From: Erodium maritimum
Lineage: Eukaryota; Streptophyta; Magnoliopsida; Geraniales; Geraniaceae
DNA: 64,000 bases
Direction of reading: 5' to 3'
NCBI GenBank assembly: GCA_963921825.1
Contig: OY997595.1
Location: 18,283,228 to 18,347,227, forward strand
A program made the translations under genes and the position numbers. Positions 21,201-32,039 of this stretch are shown one piece after another; position 1 is the stretch's first letter; every line of letters starts with the position of its first letter. The notes under the pieces are model-generated. The model was not told the DNA's origin and did not search any database. It saw only the letters and a list, made by a program, of their open reading frames with translations.

Positions 21201-24200
21201 ATCATTGTATTCATCAGAATCCCAGTACTCATTGGTATAGTCAATGGTTTCACTTAATCCATCGCCAACTGTAGCAAAACCAGAAACAAGATCAGATGTA
21301 TCCTCTGAAATTCCCTGACTTACAGATAGCCAACTGTTTCCTGCAGTCCTTTTCCCATCTGGACAAACAAAAGATGGAACAGAGCTTATTTTGCAAAAGT
21401 AGAGGAAAATATGCATTTGGGTTATACATGTATGAAAAAACATGTCGCCAACTGACATAACCGCCAAATCCAAAACCAGAAATAAATAAATAAGCCACTA
21501 AGTTGGGCCTAAATTTGGGAATTTTGAGTTAAGCCAATATCTTTTTGTTATTATGCCCATGTTCTCATTAAGCCCATTTCTTTTAAGTTAAACTCATTTT
21601 CTAATGAAGTTCAATCTTACTTACTTAATTCGTTTAGAACTTACTTAAGTTGTGTTGCATGTGTAATTTTTTTCATAATATTTGTTTTTTTTATTTCGAT
21701 TTAATCCGGAAAAATACAGCGGTTTTCGGTCGGGTTTTTTTTCTAGTTGGTTTTTTGAACAAAAACCAAACTTCGGATTTTAAAATGGAAAAAAACAGAC
21801 CCTTGCTCACCCCTAGTTGTTACATGTCAAGAGTCAGATAATGCAAAAAAATTGGGATGAATTTTACATGGCTGAAAAGGATGTCAATTGTTGTTTACTT
21901 TGAATAACAAATTCAGAGATCTTGTTAGAACAAACAGATTTTGCAAATACCAATGAGAGACCACACGATATTGACCAAACACATTATTTTGTATAACTAT
22001 AATGTAATAACATCTGAACCATCAGAACAGAAACAGAGCTTATCAAGTAGCACAAGAGGCACAAAGTGAGCCCATGAGAGAGCATGAAATTGCATAATGA
22101 ACTTTAACTGAACCTGTAAGATAAGACTCACTAGTGTAACCTTTTTCTGGTGCTTTTGAACAAATTCTGATAGAAGATTCCTATCATACCTCTTTTTTTT
22201 CAAAATACGCCTTTTATTTATCATAAAAAAAGTAATGTTTTCCGTTAGTTTTTACTAAATTCTGTTAACTGTGACGGAAAATCCCCATAAGAATTAAAAT
22301 TCCCAAACTACCCCCAACCATCCCCTTCTTCTACCAGTTGGGAAGATGTGGACAGGGACAATCTTCTTGAACACGGGTCTGATGAATTATGTCGGAAACG
22401 ATGGAAGCAAATGGTTAACCACTTGGGTCATTTGGGGACCAAGTCATTTGCAGAACAAGTTGACGTTCTCTCAGAGTGATATTGCTTGGATGTACACGAA
22501 GCTAGAGAGGCCTGTAGTAGATTCTTGAGGTCAAAATCTTATCAGGCCAAACTATTCTATAATTTATAGAGATGGTAACATAGTGATTTTGGGTAATTGT
22601 TTAGTAATATAAAAATCTTGAATCCTATAGCTTCCATACTGTTAAGGTACGATCACCGAATGATATATTTTAGGGTATGAGTAGGTTCATTAGAGAAGTG
22701 CTTGCTCCATCAGCAAATTACTAAATGTATTTTTTCCCAAGAAATTGTCAATGGTTATAAACCTTAATTTCCAAGACTGACCGTGCCATTTGGCCAGTGC
22801 AAGTGGTTTTATCCCAACCTTCAACACCACATAATCTTGATTTCTTTGTTTCATTGTTATGTTATTACTGGTAGAAGAAGGGGCGAGTTGGGGGTAGTTT
22901 AGGGATTTTTAAATTTTGAGGGGATTTTCCACCAAAATATACAGAAATTGGTAATAATTAACAGAAAACGTTAGTTTTTGATAATAAATGAGTAAGTGCG
23001 TTTTTGAAAAAAAAAAGTGAAAACTCCACGTTAACGCTGAAAAAGGTAGTCCGGGGGCATATTATTGGGGATTCCCCAAACTTGTACATAAGCTGGGTTT
23101 AAGAACTTGTATCCCAACAAATTGGATTAGCCCGGACTGTTTCTACTTTCAGTTTTAGTACATGACATATGTGATGATATGTCAAATTGATATTGAAATG
23201 AGTGGTGGCGCTAACCAGCAATTGCTTATAAAGATGAATAGCCAAGCTACAAAATTAATGACCTTGACATACATGAATGAAGGCATCATTATTATACCAA
23301 AAATGCCCAAGTGCAGAAGTAAATAAGTTAGAAGTTATGATGCAATAAACCATCTACTACAATTGCTACACATAAAGTTAAGTGAGTATATAATAACATC
23401 TGATCATGTGTGCTAACCTGAATAGCCAATTTCTTGTCCAATAGGAACATCAAGATAGGACCCTATATGGAAGGTGTTATCAAGACTGGTGAGCTTTGCG
23501 CCAGGTCCATCTCTCTCAAACTTTTCTTCCCAGTTAACATTCAAAGATTTGTCCTCAGACTTGAGTCTAACCGGAGGGAGCCTAGGTAACTCCTCCTTCT
23601 GGTAATTGGACAAAAGAGGGAAACCTAGACTGTTAAAATTCTTTTGTTCTGAACCTCCTTGAAGCTTGCCAAGGTATAAAGCTCTTCCAATTTCATCCAC
23701 TTGCTCTTTAATTGCAATCCTAACATCATCCAGCCCCATACTCTTCTTTCCTTCTTTTTTGTCAGAACTACTAGCACTATCATTACTAGAGGAGACATCT
23801 TCCCTAGAAAATGGGTAAACAGTATTAACCGAACAATCTTTCCAGAGTTCTAAAGATGGGTAAGCTGGCTCCTCACTTTTTGACCACGGATTATCTGTGA
23901 TGTTGTTCTGAGAGCATGCATTGCTAATATTAAGGTTATGATTAAGCTCCTTCATTCGATTTGTTTGAATCTGATCATATTTTGATTCGGCATTGATTTT
24001 ACTAGTACTTCCAATCCATGAAGTTGCCTTTTTCACGGAGTAAGTAGTCTCTTCCACAGATGTTACATTAGACTTACCAAGATGAGGAACATCACTCAGG
24101 CGGTGCCATGATTTTTCAGATATACGAAGCTCAGACAAGTTGCTGGTGCTAACATCGTCATCATTCTGATAAGGGCCAGGATGATCATTGTTGGGATTAA

Positions 24201-24606
24201 ATTTCCTGGTACTTAAACCAAGCATGTCATCATCTGATCCTTTGGAAAATGTAAAGCACTTCTTCTCACTAGTTCCATTTGCATCGCTAGGTTTGTTTCG
24301 TACCTCCACGAAAGCAGTTTTTTTCTGGTTGCTCTCAGACCCACATTCTATCTCTTTCACAATGAGTTCCTTGGAGATCTCACCATAACTTTGTGACTCA
24401 GATACTTGGCGTCCTCTCACTGCTTTGTTCCTATTGTCATCATCTGAAACTTTGGCAGAATCTTTTTCTTCAAGAGTAAGTTTCTGAAAGAAGCCATTTA
24501 AATCGGGACGGTTACCAATTTCAGTGCGCAAAGCTGCCTCTGCTCGTGTAAAACGATTTCTCCGCAGGAAGTCAAGAATCACATCAACTGAGCCTGGGTC
24601 CCCCAT
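15207..24606 (-). CDS. Plant DYRK-family protein kinase (DYRKP, LisH N-terminus), tandem copy B
   Basis: Paralogue of copy A in the same orientation. Coding exons in transcript order: 24606-23418, 21358-19990, 19161-18882, 16804-16697, 16609-16331, 16136-15993, 15395-15207. They sum to 3558 nt, giving 1185 aa with no stop or frameshift. The last five exons have exactly the same lengths as in copy A; the first two differ by multiples of 3. The ATG at 24606 gives [19 protein letters not shown] (LisH). Kinase features are kept: Lys903, HCDLKPEN with Asp1004, DLG Asp1024, and activation-loop Tyr1038 in [12 protein letters not shown]. Most differences from copy A lie in the disordered N-terminal half. 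A few are in the kinase (GLPYD against GLSYD, GTIDQGMLGKGRDTHKYF against [18 protein letters not shown]). Both copies look able to encode an active kinase. Introns carry a long-TIR element and a decayed LTR element. Confidence 0.93.
17318..18540 (-). mobile_element. Decayed small LTR element in kinase B intron
   Basis: A 203-bp unit at 18338-18540 has LTR-like ends (on the - strand TGTTGGAAG...GTTCAACA). It is followed on the - strand by TGGTATAGAGC (18327-18337), a degenerate tRNA-Met primer binding site. A truncated second copy of the unit lies at about 17318-17425, sharing AATGAGAGCATCC and AAGCAACATAGAATTAGG. The 0.9 kb between them has no coding sequence that I recognise. Best read as an old TRIM-like or deleted copia-type element; the other end and the target duplication were not found. 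Confidence 0.5.
21430..21842. repeat. Copy-B-specific insertion in intron 1, unclassified
   Basis: Intron 1 of copies A and B aligns on either side (shared TATGAAAA and AAAAATTGGGATGAAT), but copy B has about 400 extra bases. The insert ends near GCTCACCCCTAG, which resembles ends of non-autonomous hAT elements in plants, but no matching left terminus was found. Confidence 0.35.
22193..23016. mobile_element. Long-TIR Mutator-like element (Pack-MULE type) in kinase B intron 1
   Basis: Terminal inverted repeats of about 145-150 bp (22193-22337 and 22867-23016) are clearly homologous. Both contain CTACCCCCAAC (inverted) and TTCTTCTACCAGT at the inner edge, and both end outward in a T/A run. Total about 824 bp with no transposase. 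The 530-bp core holds a gene-like fragment. Long TIRs with a captured gene piece are typical of Pack-MULEs. The 9-bp target duplication is not clear because the ends are homopolymer runs. Absent from copy A. Confidence 0.7.
22342..22569 (+). pseudogene. Captured SANT/Myb-like exon fragment inside the long-TIR element
   Basis: One frame reads EDVDRDNLLEHGSDELCRKR, then WKQMVNHLGHLGTKSFAEQ, then a TGA, then CLDVHEAREACSRF in the same frame. The pattern of an LLE...C.KRW..MV helix followed by FAEQV.VL and a DV.EAREA segment fits plant Myb/SANT proteins of the REB1/TTF1-like (RNA polymerase I termination factor-like) kind. That family match is from memory of its general pattern. The in-frame stop shows it is not functional. 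Confidence 0.5.
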
Positions 24607-24624
24607 TCTCAATAACTAGAAATC

Positions 24625-25350
24625 TCAATCAGGCACCAGAATCACAAAGCTACTGAACTTGAAAATGCTTATCGTATCATCTCTAAGTGTTTTATCTGCC
24701 CAGATGGAGCTATGAAACAAAGACAAAAAAAACAAGAGCTTATGGAGAAATATTTAATGATGGAATCAGCTAAAAGTAAATACATATGCAGATATGTAAA
24801 CCTTACCCTAACTTACTAGCTCAAAGTAGTTACTATTCAGCTCAATCAACTTAACCAGAACAAAAATTATGGCTTCTCTTCCTTCACCCACATTTCACAA
24901 TCCAGCAGGCAGTAACCCAAAAGCCCAAAACCTCATCTAATCAACAAGAAACTAAATGAAGCAAAAACAAAACCCTCTCGAATCTCACAGTTAACTCCTA
25001 ACTTCAAATGCTAGGAGAACAATCCAAACTCACATTTTTCACCAGAACTTTGCCTCATAGCTGCAACGGCCGCACGACACAATGGCCTAAACCCAAATCC
25101 CCCAAAAAACTTAAATTCAACCCCATTTCCTGGAATACTCATTTTCCCACCAACCAAACAAGAAATAGCAATAGAACAAGACAGAAAGATGCGAAGATCG
25201 AAAAATTCAGGCAAAACCTTGAGGAAACAAATCGGAGATTCAGAGTAAAGGAGAGGTTGAGGGAGAGAACTTACAGATCGAAGAGGAAACGGAGCGGGTC
25301 ACGGCGGCAGGGGCTTGAATCGCCGTCGGAAAGTGGAGCCGCTGAATCAT
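24625..25350 (-). promoter_or_regulatory. 5'-leader exons with candidate spliced uORF, kinase copy B
   Basis: The first leader exon ends at 25275 (TCGATCT|GTAAGT); the second starts at 24695. The ATG at 25350 opens a 48-codon frame (MIQRLHFPTAIQAPAAV...) that crosses the inferred splice and stops at TGA 24625-24627, just before the main ATG. The length differs from copy A by one codon, and the internal ATG of copy A is ACG here. Leader start unknown. Confidence 0.5.
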
Positions 25351-25587
25351 ACACGCATTACAACAAAACGAGAAATTGTATCGTTGGGGGTTTTCCTCTC
25401 TTTTCTGTAATCACAGGTTTTAAATTTTAATTTATGAATTAATTCAATTTGGCCTGCACTCTTTTTTTTTATTACAACAGTGAAAAGCTAAGGTGTGGAT
25501 TATGAGCACAGCGATCACAGGAATCAGACCGTTGATCACAGCCTGGGTTTTGATAGGCCCCGCCCGAAGTTAAGATATACTCCAAAT

Positions 25588-25901
25588 TTTATATTAAATG
25601 TCAGAAACTTACTTTTAGTATTTAGTATCGGTCACAAACATTATATTATCTAACGTTTTAAAATGACATGGATTTCTTTTAATATTGGTCACGCGATTTT
25701 GTTAGTAAAAATTGGCGGAATATTTTATTACGTTAATCATATGACCTCGAGTGTTATATAATGGAATGAAATATTTCGTCCATTTTTACTAACAAAATCG
25801 TGTGACCAACACTTAAGATAGTGCATTTGTCATTTTGAAACATCGGAAAGTGTAGTGTTCGTGACCAATACTTAAGAGTAAATTTCGATATTTAACCCTT
25901 T
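25588..25901. mobile_element. MITE-like inverted-repeat element
   Basis: A roughly 310-bp imperfect palindrome. The left arm has GTATCGGTCACAAAC and GATTTTGTTAGTAAAAATTG; the right arm has the complements TTTTTACTAACAAAATCG and GTGTTCGTGACCAATAC. No coding sequence. Lies just upstream of the copy B promoter region. Confidence 0.6.
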
Positions 25902-27193
25902 TATCTAATAATGCTTAGAGCTATGTCGGGTGAGTGACGATCCTTTAGGAGTATTAGACAAAAGATAGAGTAGGAGGCTTGGCTTACCCGTCCTGGTGAT
26001 ACTTGGTGAATTGCAGCTCGACTCATGATCATCCAGTGTTCAGACGTTATCGGTGAGTGGCGGCCATTTTGAACATATACGTGAATGATTAGGTGGGAGG
26101 CTTGGATGACCCTTCCCTATAAGAATGGTTACGTACGAAGAAATATCCTCATGACTTGGATACCAGCTTATAGTGTCCTCACTCAGATAGTTATGAGGGG
26201 CTCGTTAATTAAGAGCTTGCTGAAAACCGTCTGACGTGACGAGAGTTGACATGATACCTTGTGGAGTCGGGTGTACCCTCGATTGGACGACTATGAGGTA
26301 TCTACCTAGTAACATGCCCATAAGGCTATCATTTGGGTAGGCGAGGGTGCTTCCCGCCCCTCGTCTGTTGTACTCTTTCCATATCCTTAACCATCTACCC
26401 CCTTAGTGGATTCGTGGGGCTTAGAGTTAGTCGCTTTGGCTCCAAGTGTTTTCTTGCAAAACGTGTCTGTAAATACATATCCATGTCGATAATGTCATGT
26501 TTATAATTTCCCCATCATGCGAGAGTCGACGCTTAGTTCGCAAACACCCGTTAGTGAATTCCTTGGATTCGACGCATATTGAGGTACATAAACAACGTGG
26601 TAGCAGGAATTCGTACTGCCTCAACATTAAAAAGCCATCCCCTCGACCTATTCTCAAGAATCACTTTATCGCGACCCTTATAGATCGTACCACCGTGACA
26701 TTGGAAAGCCACGGTATTGCGACGGTTGGAAGGTAACATATACGACGCGCAATCCCCAAAAGCATGCCCCTAATTATGGTCGCCCTCTTTGGGTTTGAGC
26801 CCTAGCGTTGCCTCAATGATCCTACTCACTACTATTATCAAAATCCTTGATGCGCCCCAGACAAGCCACCCCTTGTGTCCACTACTTCAACGTGTCTTCA
26901 TCCCTAACGTCCACAGTCATAGTTGGGTTGTATTTGTTGTTTCGATGGTTGTTGAGGAAGGTCGCCCTCTATCTTGCGTGTGTCGTCGTCCGTCCTGAGC
27001 GAAAGTACCAACGACTCAATCTATGAGTCTTGAGGAGCATGAATCCTATTGATAGATTCCGGTGTCTTCGACCTCTACCGCCGACGTCGTCTTGCCTGAG
27101 GAAGGGAGGACCGGTGGTGGAAGAGCTCGAGTCATGTGGTCATCACTGTTGTAGGGGAGCTCACTAATCGACCGGTGGTGGCTCGACGTATGC
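25902..27193. other. Unannotated spacer, no gene recognised
   Basis: Short overlapping ORFs occur on both strands (26427-26740), but none resembles a known family and none has a supporting start or splice context. GC content is higher than in the genic part, suggesting old repeat sequence. Confidence 0.4.
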
Positions 27194-29166
27194 TGTAAAA
27201 CCCCGCTCTTTCAAAAGGGTAACATTTTGGAAAATTGAAACGTTTGAGTATGTTTTTGCAACGAATGGAAAATTGAAAGGAGATATCAAAAAAAAATGGG
27301 ATCAGGTGCCTTTTGGGCCGGTCAGGTGCGTTTTGGGCCGGACCCACGCGAAGACCCAGCCCAAAACCGAACTCTAGCCTTAAATAGCCCTCAGCGCCGC
27401 TTCAGTGCCACTGAGCACGCACGTTGTTCGAGGCATCCCTAACCTCTCGCCAATCCTCTCTCGCGAACCAGGGAAACCCTCTCCGCCGCGCCGTCCTTCC
27501 TCGTTGTTCTTCTCCTCTCCACCTCTTACTCCTTCTTCTTCTTCTACTGCTTCAACTCGAGGTGAAACCCCAGACCCAGAAGAGCCCTCTCTTCCTTCCT
27601 CTTCGTTTTGCCGTCAGAACCAGCACGAACTCGCCGACGATCTTTCCCTTCGGATTCGTTCTCTCCGGGCTAGCAACGAGCCTTCCCTCACCTTCTGCCC
27701 TCTTCCCCGTCTCGACTCACTTGGAATCGCGATGATTCCGAGCTCGATTCGAGCGGGCGTGGCTGGGACCGTCTCCGGAGACGCTGGGTTCTCCAGATCT
27801 GGAAGGGGGGGGCAAAACGCGAGTCACGTCCTAGAGCTCGCCGTCACGGCTACGGCGTCACCAACACCTCTACGCTCCTCGCCACCCCGTTTCCTCCCTT
27901 TCCCGAGCGTTTCGGACGCTGTGGGTGGTGGCCGGAGCACCACTGCTCGCCGGGGACGTTGCCGGAGTTAGGGCACAGTCGAGTTCGGGCTCGAACAGAC
28001 TTTGGGCCAGAAGGCCTTGGGCCGGGCAGGTGGTTGGGCCGTGAGAAGGTCAGTATGGACCTGACTACATTCGGGCCTTGGGCCCAGTTGGACTTCAGAA
28101 ACGAGTCTAGACCGGGTCTGGACACGGGTCTGGACCGGGTTCGGACTCGGATCCAGGTCAACCCGGCAGTAAAAGAAAATGATTTTAAAATCAGTTTCAG
28201 TTAATTAATTAAATTAAATAAATTGGTTTTAATTGGTTAATTAAAAGACTTTTTGGTTTAATCAATGGACCTTTGGACAATTACTGGTTTTGATTAGACG
28301 TTTTATTTGTCAAACCTAGACGGGACTCCGCCCGAGCACAAGGGCTTGAACCCGAGCTAGAAGGACGAAGATCACGCCGGATGCCGTGTGAAGAACGGAG
28401 TTGTGACCACTCGAGCTTTTCATCAGAGTATTATTAGAGGATGACCGCAAGGTAGGGGAAATCCTAACTACTCGAGTATTTCATTATTAGAACGCATGCT
28501 AGGTTAATAAAATCGTAACAGTCCTAGAATTGCATATAGGAGGCGGATAACTAGAATAATCGTCTCTAAATTACTAATAACCGGAAGTTGCTAGAATGTA
28601 TGCTTAAGATGAGAATAATTAGTACAACTCGCTTTCGATACTTGGGAATTGATTTACTGGTAGAGAGGACGTGATGAACCCTCGGATTAGTTGTGTGCTA
28701 GGTTCACATGCTTGGTTGATAGATATTAGGATAATCAAGAGTCTAATGGAACTAGTTTACTTTACTGTTGTTTAGTTGAATGTTTACTTGATTGGTTGAA
28801 TGATTGTGTTGATATAATTGTTGATTGAACGGATGATCGAGTATGAGTGGTTGTGCCAAGGGGTACAATCAAGTGATCGATGTACCGATGGTTCGTGACA
28901 GGTAAGTATGACGGTAAGGGTAATTGTGGGTATGAATCTCGTGTGGTGTGTATTGATGAACGTGTGTACTTCTAAGATTGAGGATTAAGTGACTGTCTTT
29001 GGTGTGTTGTGGTGAAATTGGGATTCGATAAGTGTTGGTTGTCGGATGTGTTATAATGTATGTTCTTAATTCTTATTCTTGAAATGTTTGTTTGTTTGTT
29101 TGGTTCGGTACTACACCGAGGGGTAATCCGGTGCCGTTGTGGTGGTTGGAGTTTGACAGAGACAGT

Positions 29167-29310
29167 GGGATATTGAGTGATTATTGAGTGGTTATTGGAG
29201 CCTGAGAGCTCGGCAGATCCTACGGGATATTGAGTGATTATTGAGTGGTTATTGGAGCCTGAGAGCTCGGCAGATCCTACGGAATATTGAGTGATTATTG
29301 AGTAGTTATC
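29167..29310 (+). repeat. 57-bp minisatellite in LTR, array 1
   Basis: Two full 57-bp units and one partial, each starting GGGATATTGAGTGATTATTG and containing GAGAGCTCGGCAGATCC. Related arrays: 30858-31058 (three full plus partial), 39391-39534 (two plus partial), and a diverged copy at about 40570-40660. Confidence 0.9.
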
Positions 29311-30857
29311 GAGTGTATTACTTCATGAGAGATGGTTTCTGAGGTTTCACCCAAGGGCGTGCGTCCCAGTGGAGCACTACCTTGGTTCCCTATGACATAT
29401 GGTCCCTTGGAGGCATTTCCGAGAATCCCGATGATGAGCGTCCCTATGGGATGGTTTCCGGTGCCCCGATGTATGTGCCCCGTCTGGACCGAGGGAAAAT
29501 CTGATATGATATGGATACTTTGGTGGATCGGTATATGGGAACCGAGGTGATCCCAGAATCTATCCATGGATCGGAGGCTTGAGAAAGCGAGTGGTTGGTG
29601 TGATATTAATTGCTCCCATTTTAATAAGTTATGATTCGTTAAAGTACTTTCATGGAATCTTTTAAGTTACTGTTACCTTTGAAAAAACGATACTATTTCA
29701 TTACACGGATTCCATAACATTTCATTGATGAATAGTATTCACTCGTTCCCAGTTGTGTCGGTTTTATATTTTATTATAAGGTTCTCTATTTGTTCTCTGG
29801 GAAGTTATCGTTATCCTTGAGAATGCGCTATTGTTATCGTTGCTTTTTATTTGTTTATTATATCTTTTGGTCTAAAGGTTTTAAGCACTTGTGACATCAA
29901 ACTAAAGCAGTTTTATTATTAAACTTGGAGGCTAAGACTTTTTGGTTTAATCAATGGACCTTTGGACAATTACTGGTTTTGATTAGACGTTTTATTTGTC
30001 AAACCTAGACGGGACTCCGCCCGAGCACAGGGGCTTGAACCCGAGCTAGAAGGACGAAGATCACGCCGGATGCCGTGTGAAGAACGGAGTTGTGACCACT
30101 CGAGCTTTTCATCAGAGTATTATTAGAGGAAGACCGCAAGGTAGGGGAAATCCTAACTACTCGAGTATTTCATTATTAGAACGCGTGCTAGGTTAATTAA
30201 ATCGGAACGGTCCTAGAATTGCATATAGGAGGCGAATAACTAGAATAATCGTCTCTAAATTACTAATAACCGGAAGTTGCTAGAATGTATGCTTAGGATG
30301 AGAATAATTAGTACAACTCGCTTTCGATACTTGGGAATTGATTTACTGGTAGAGAGGTCGTGATGAGCCCTCGGATTAGTTGTGTGCTAGGTTCACATGC
30401 TTGGTTGATAGATATTAGGATAATCAAGAGTCTAATGGAATTAGTTTACTTTACTGTTGTTTAGTTGAATGTTTACTTGATTGGTTGAATGATTGTGTTG
30501 ATATAATTGTTGATTGAACGGATGATCGAGTATGACTGGTTGTGCCAAGGGGTACAATTAGGTGATCGATGTACCGATGGTTCGTGACAGGTAAGTATGA
30601 CGGTAAGGGTAATTGTGGGTATGAATCCCGTGTGGTGTGTATTAATGAACGTGTGTACTTCTAAGATTGAGGATTAAGTGACTGTCTTTGGTGTGTTGTG
30701 GTGAAATTGGGATTCGATAAGTGTTGGTTGTCGGATGTGTTATAATGTATGTTCTTTGTTCTTATTCTTGAAATGTTTGTTTGTTTGTTTGGTTCGGTAC
30801 TACACTGGGGGGGGTAATCCAGTGCCGTTGTGGTGGTTGGAGTTTGACAGAGACGGT

Positions 30858-31058
30858 GGGATATTGAGTGATTATTGAGTGGTTATTAGAGCCTGAGAGC
30901 TCGGCAGATTCTACGGGATATTGAGTGATTATTGAGTGGTTATTGGATCCTGAGAGCTCGGCAGATACTACGGGATATTGAGTGATTATTGAGTGGTTAT
31001 TGGAGCCTGAGAGCTCGGCAGATCCTACGGAATATTGAGTGATTATTGAGTAGTTATT
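30858..31058 (+). repeat. 57-bp minisatellite in LTR, array 2 (expanded)
   Basis: Units start at 30858, 30915, 30972 and 31029 (last partial), exactly 57 bp apart. One more full unit than the other arrays, which explains most of the length difference between the two duplicated LTR units. Confidence 0.9.
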
Positions 31059-32026
31059 GAGTGTATTACTTCATGAGAGATGGTTTATGAGGTTTCACCC
31101 AAGGGCGTGCGTCCCAGTGGAGCACTACCTTGGTTCCCTATGACATATGGTCCCTTGGAGGCATTTCCGAGAATCCTGATGATGAGCGTCCCTATGGGAT
31201 GGTTTCCGGTGCCCCGATGTATGTGCCCCGTCTGGACCGAGGGAAAATCTGATATGATATGGATACTTTGGTGGATCGGTATATGGGAACCGAGGTGATC
31301 CCAGAATCTATCCATGGATCGGAGGCTTGAGAAAGCGAGTGGTTGGTGTGATATTAATTGCTCCCATTTTAATAAGTTATGATTCGTTAAAGTACTTTCA
31401 TGGAATCTTTTAAGTTACTGTTACCTTTGAAAAAACGATACTATTTCATTACACGGATTCCATAACATTTCATTGATGAATAGTATTCACTCGTTCCCAG
31501 TTGTGTCGGTTTTCTATTTTATTATAAGGTTCTCTATTTGTTCTCTGGGAAGTTATCGTTATCCTTGAGAATGCGCTATTGTTATCGTTGCTTTTTATTT
31601 GTTTATTATATCTTTTGGTCTAAAGGTTTTAAGCACTTGTGACATCAAACTAAAGAAGTTTTATTATTAAACTTGGAGGCTAAAGTTGTTTACGATTTTC
31701 CCTACTGAGCGTAAGCTCACCCCTTTTGTTTATCTGTTGTGCGTACAGGTGTACTTGAGATCTAGGGAATTCGAGGCTCGGGAGCTTCCGGATGTCTTGA
31801 GAGTTGTATTAGAAATGGGTTGGTCCATATTGTTGAACTGTATTTATCTTATGTTACTTGTCAAGTTTTGACAATATGTTTAATAATTTTGGATGAAATT
31901 ATTGAGAAATATTTTGGACTCGCTTTCAACTTTAAAAAGAGTTTATTACAGTTTTACTACTTTTATCTCAACTGCTTCAGGTCACGTCTCAAGTCCGGCT
32001 AAAACCGGATTTGGGGCGTGACAATT

Positions 32027-32039
32027 TGGTATCAGAGCC
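32027..32039 (+). other. Primer binding site (tRNA-iMet type)
   Basis: TGGTATCAGAGCC begins four bases after the 5' LTR terminal TGACA. Confidence 0.9.

Larger units (their letters stand above)
27194..32023 (+). repeat. 5' LTR, 4830 bp, enlarged by an internal tandem duplication
   Basis: Contains two head-to-tail units of 1.69 and 1.75 kb (28245-29933 and 29934-31682) that occur once in the 3' LTR. A TATA-like TTAAATAGCCC lies near 27380, about 190 bp from the LTR start. The section 27400-28170 is GC-rich and Pro/Ser-codon-like and also carries the GGTCTGGAC-type low-complexity stretch; I regard it as non-coding. Confidence 0.8.

Noticed and set aside
26427..26998. Possible small genes
   Set aside because: Overlapping frames on both strands without recognisable domain, splice sites or promoter context.
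27405..28171. Pro/Ser-rich open frames on both strands (also at 37608-38288)
   Set aside because: They lie inside the LTRs, occur on both strands in GC-rich low-complexity DNA, and differ in length between LTR copies because of indels.
29332..29550. A 72-codon frame repeated at 29332, 31080, 39556 and 40681
   Set aside because: It is simply the same LTR segment copied four times; the diverged copy loses the ATG and changes many residues, with an equally open antisense frame, so no sign of coding selection.
29167..31058. Regular 57-bp arrays as a CRISPR-like repeat
   Set aside because: Units abut without unique spacers, lie in a plant LTR and are imperfect minisatellites.
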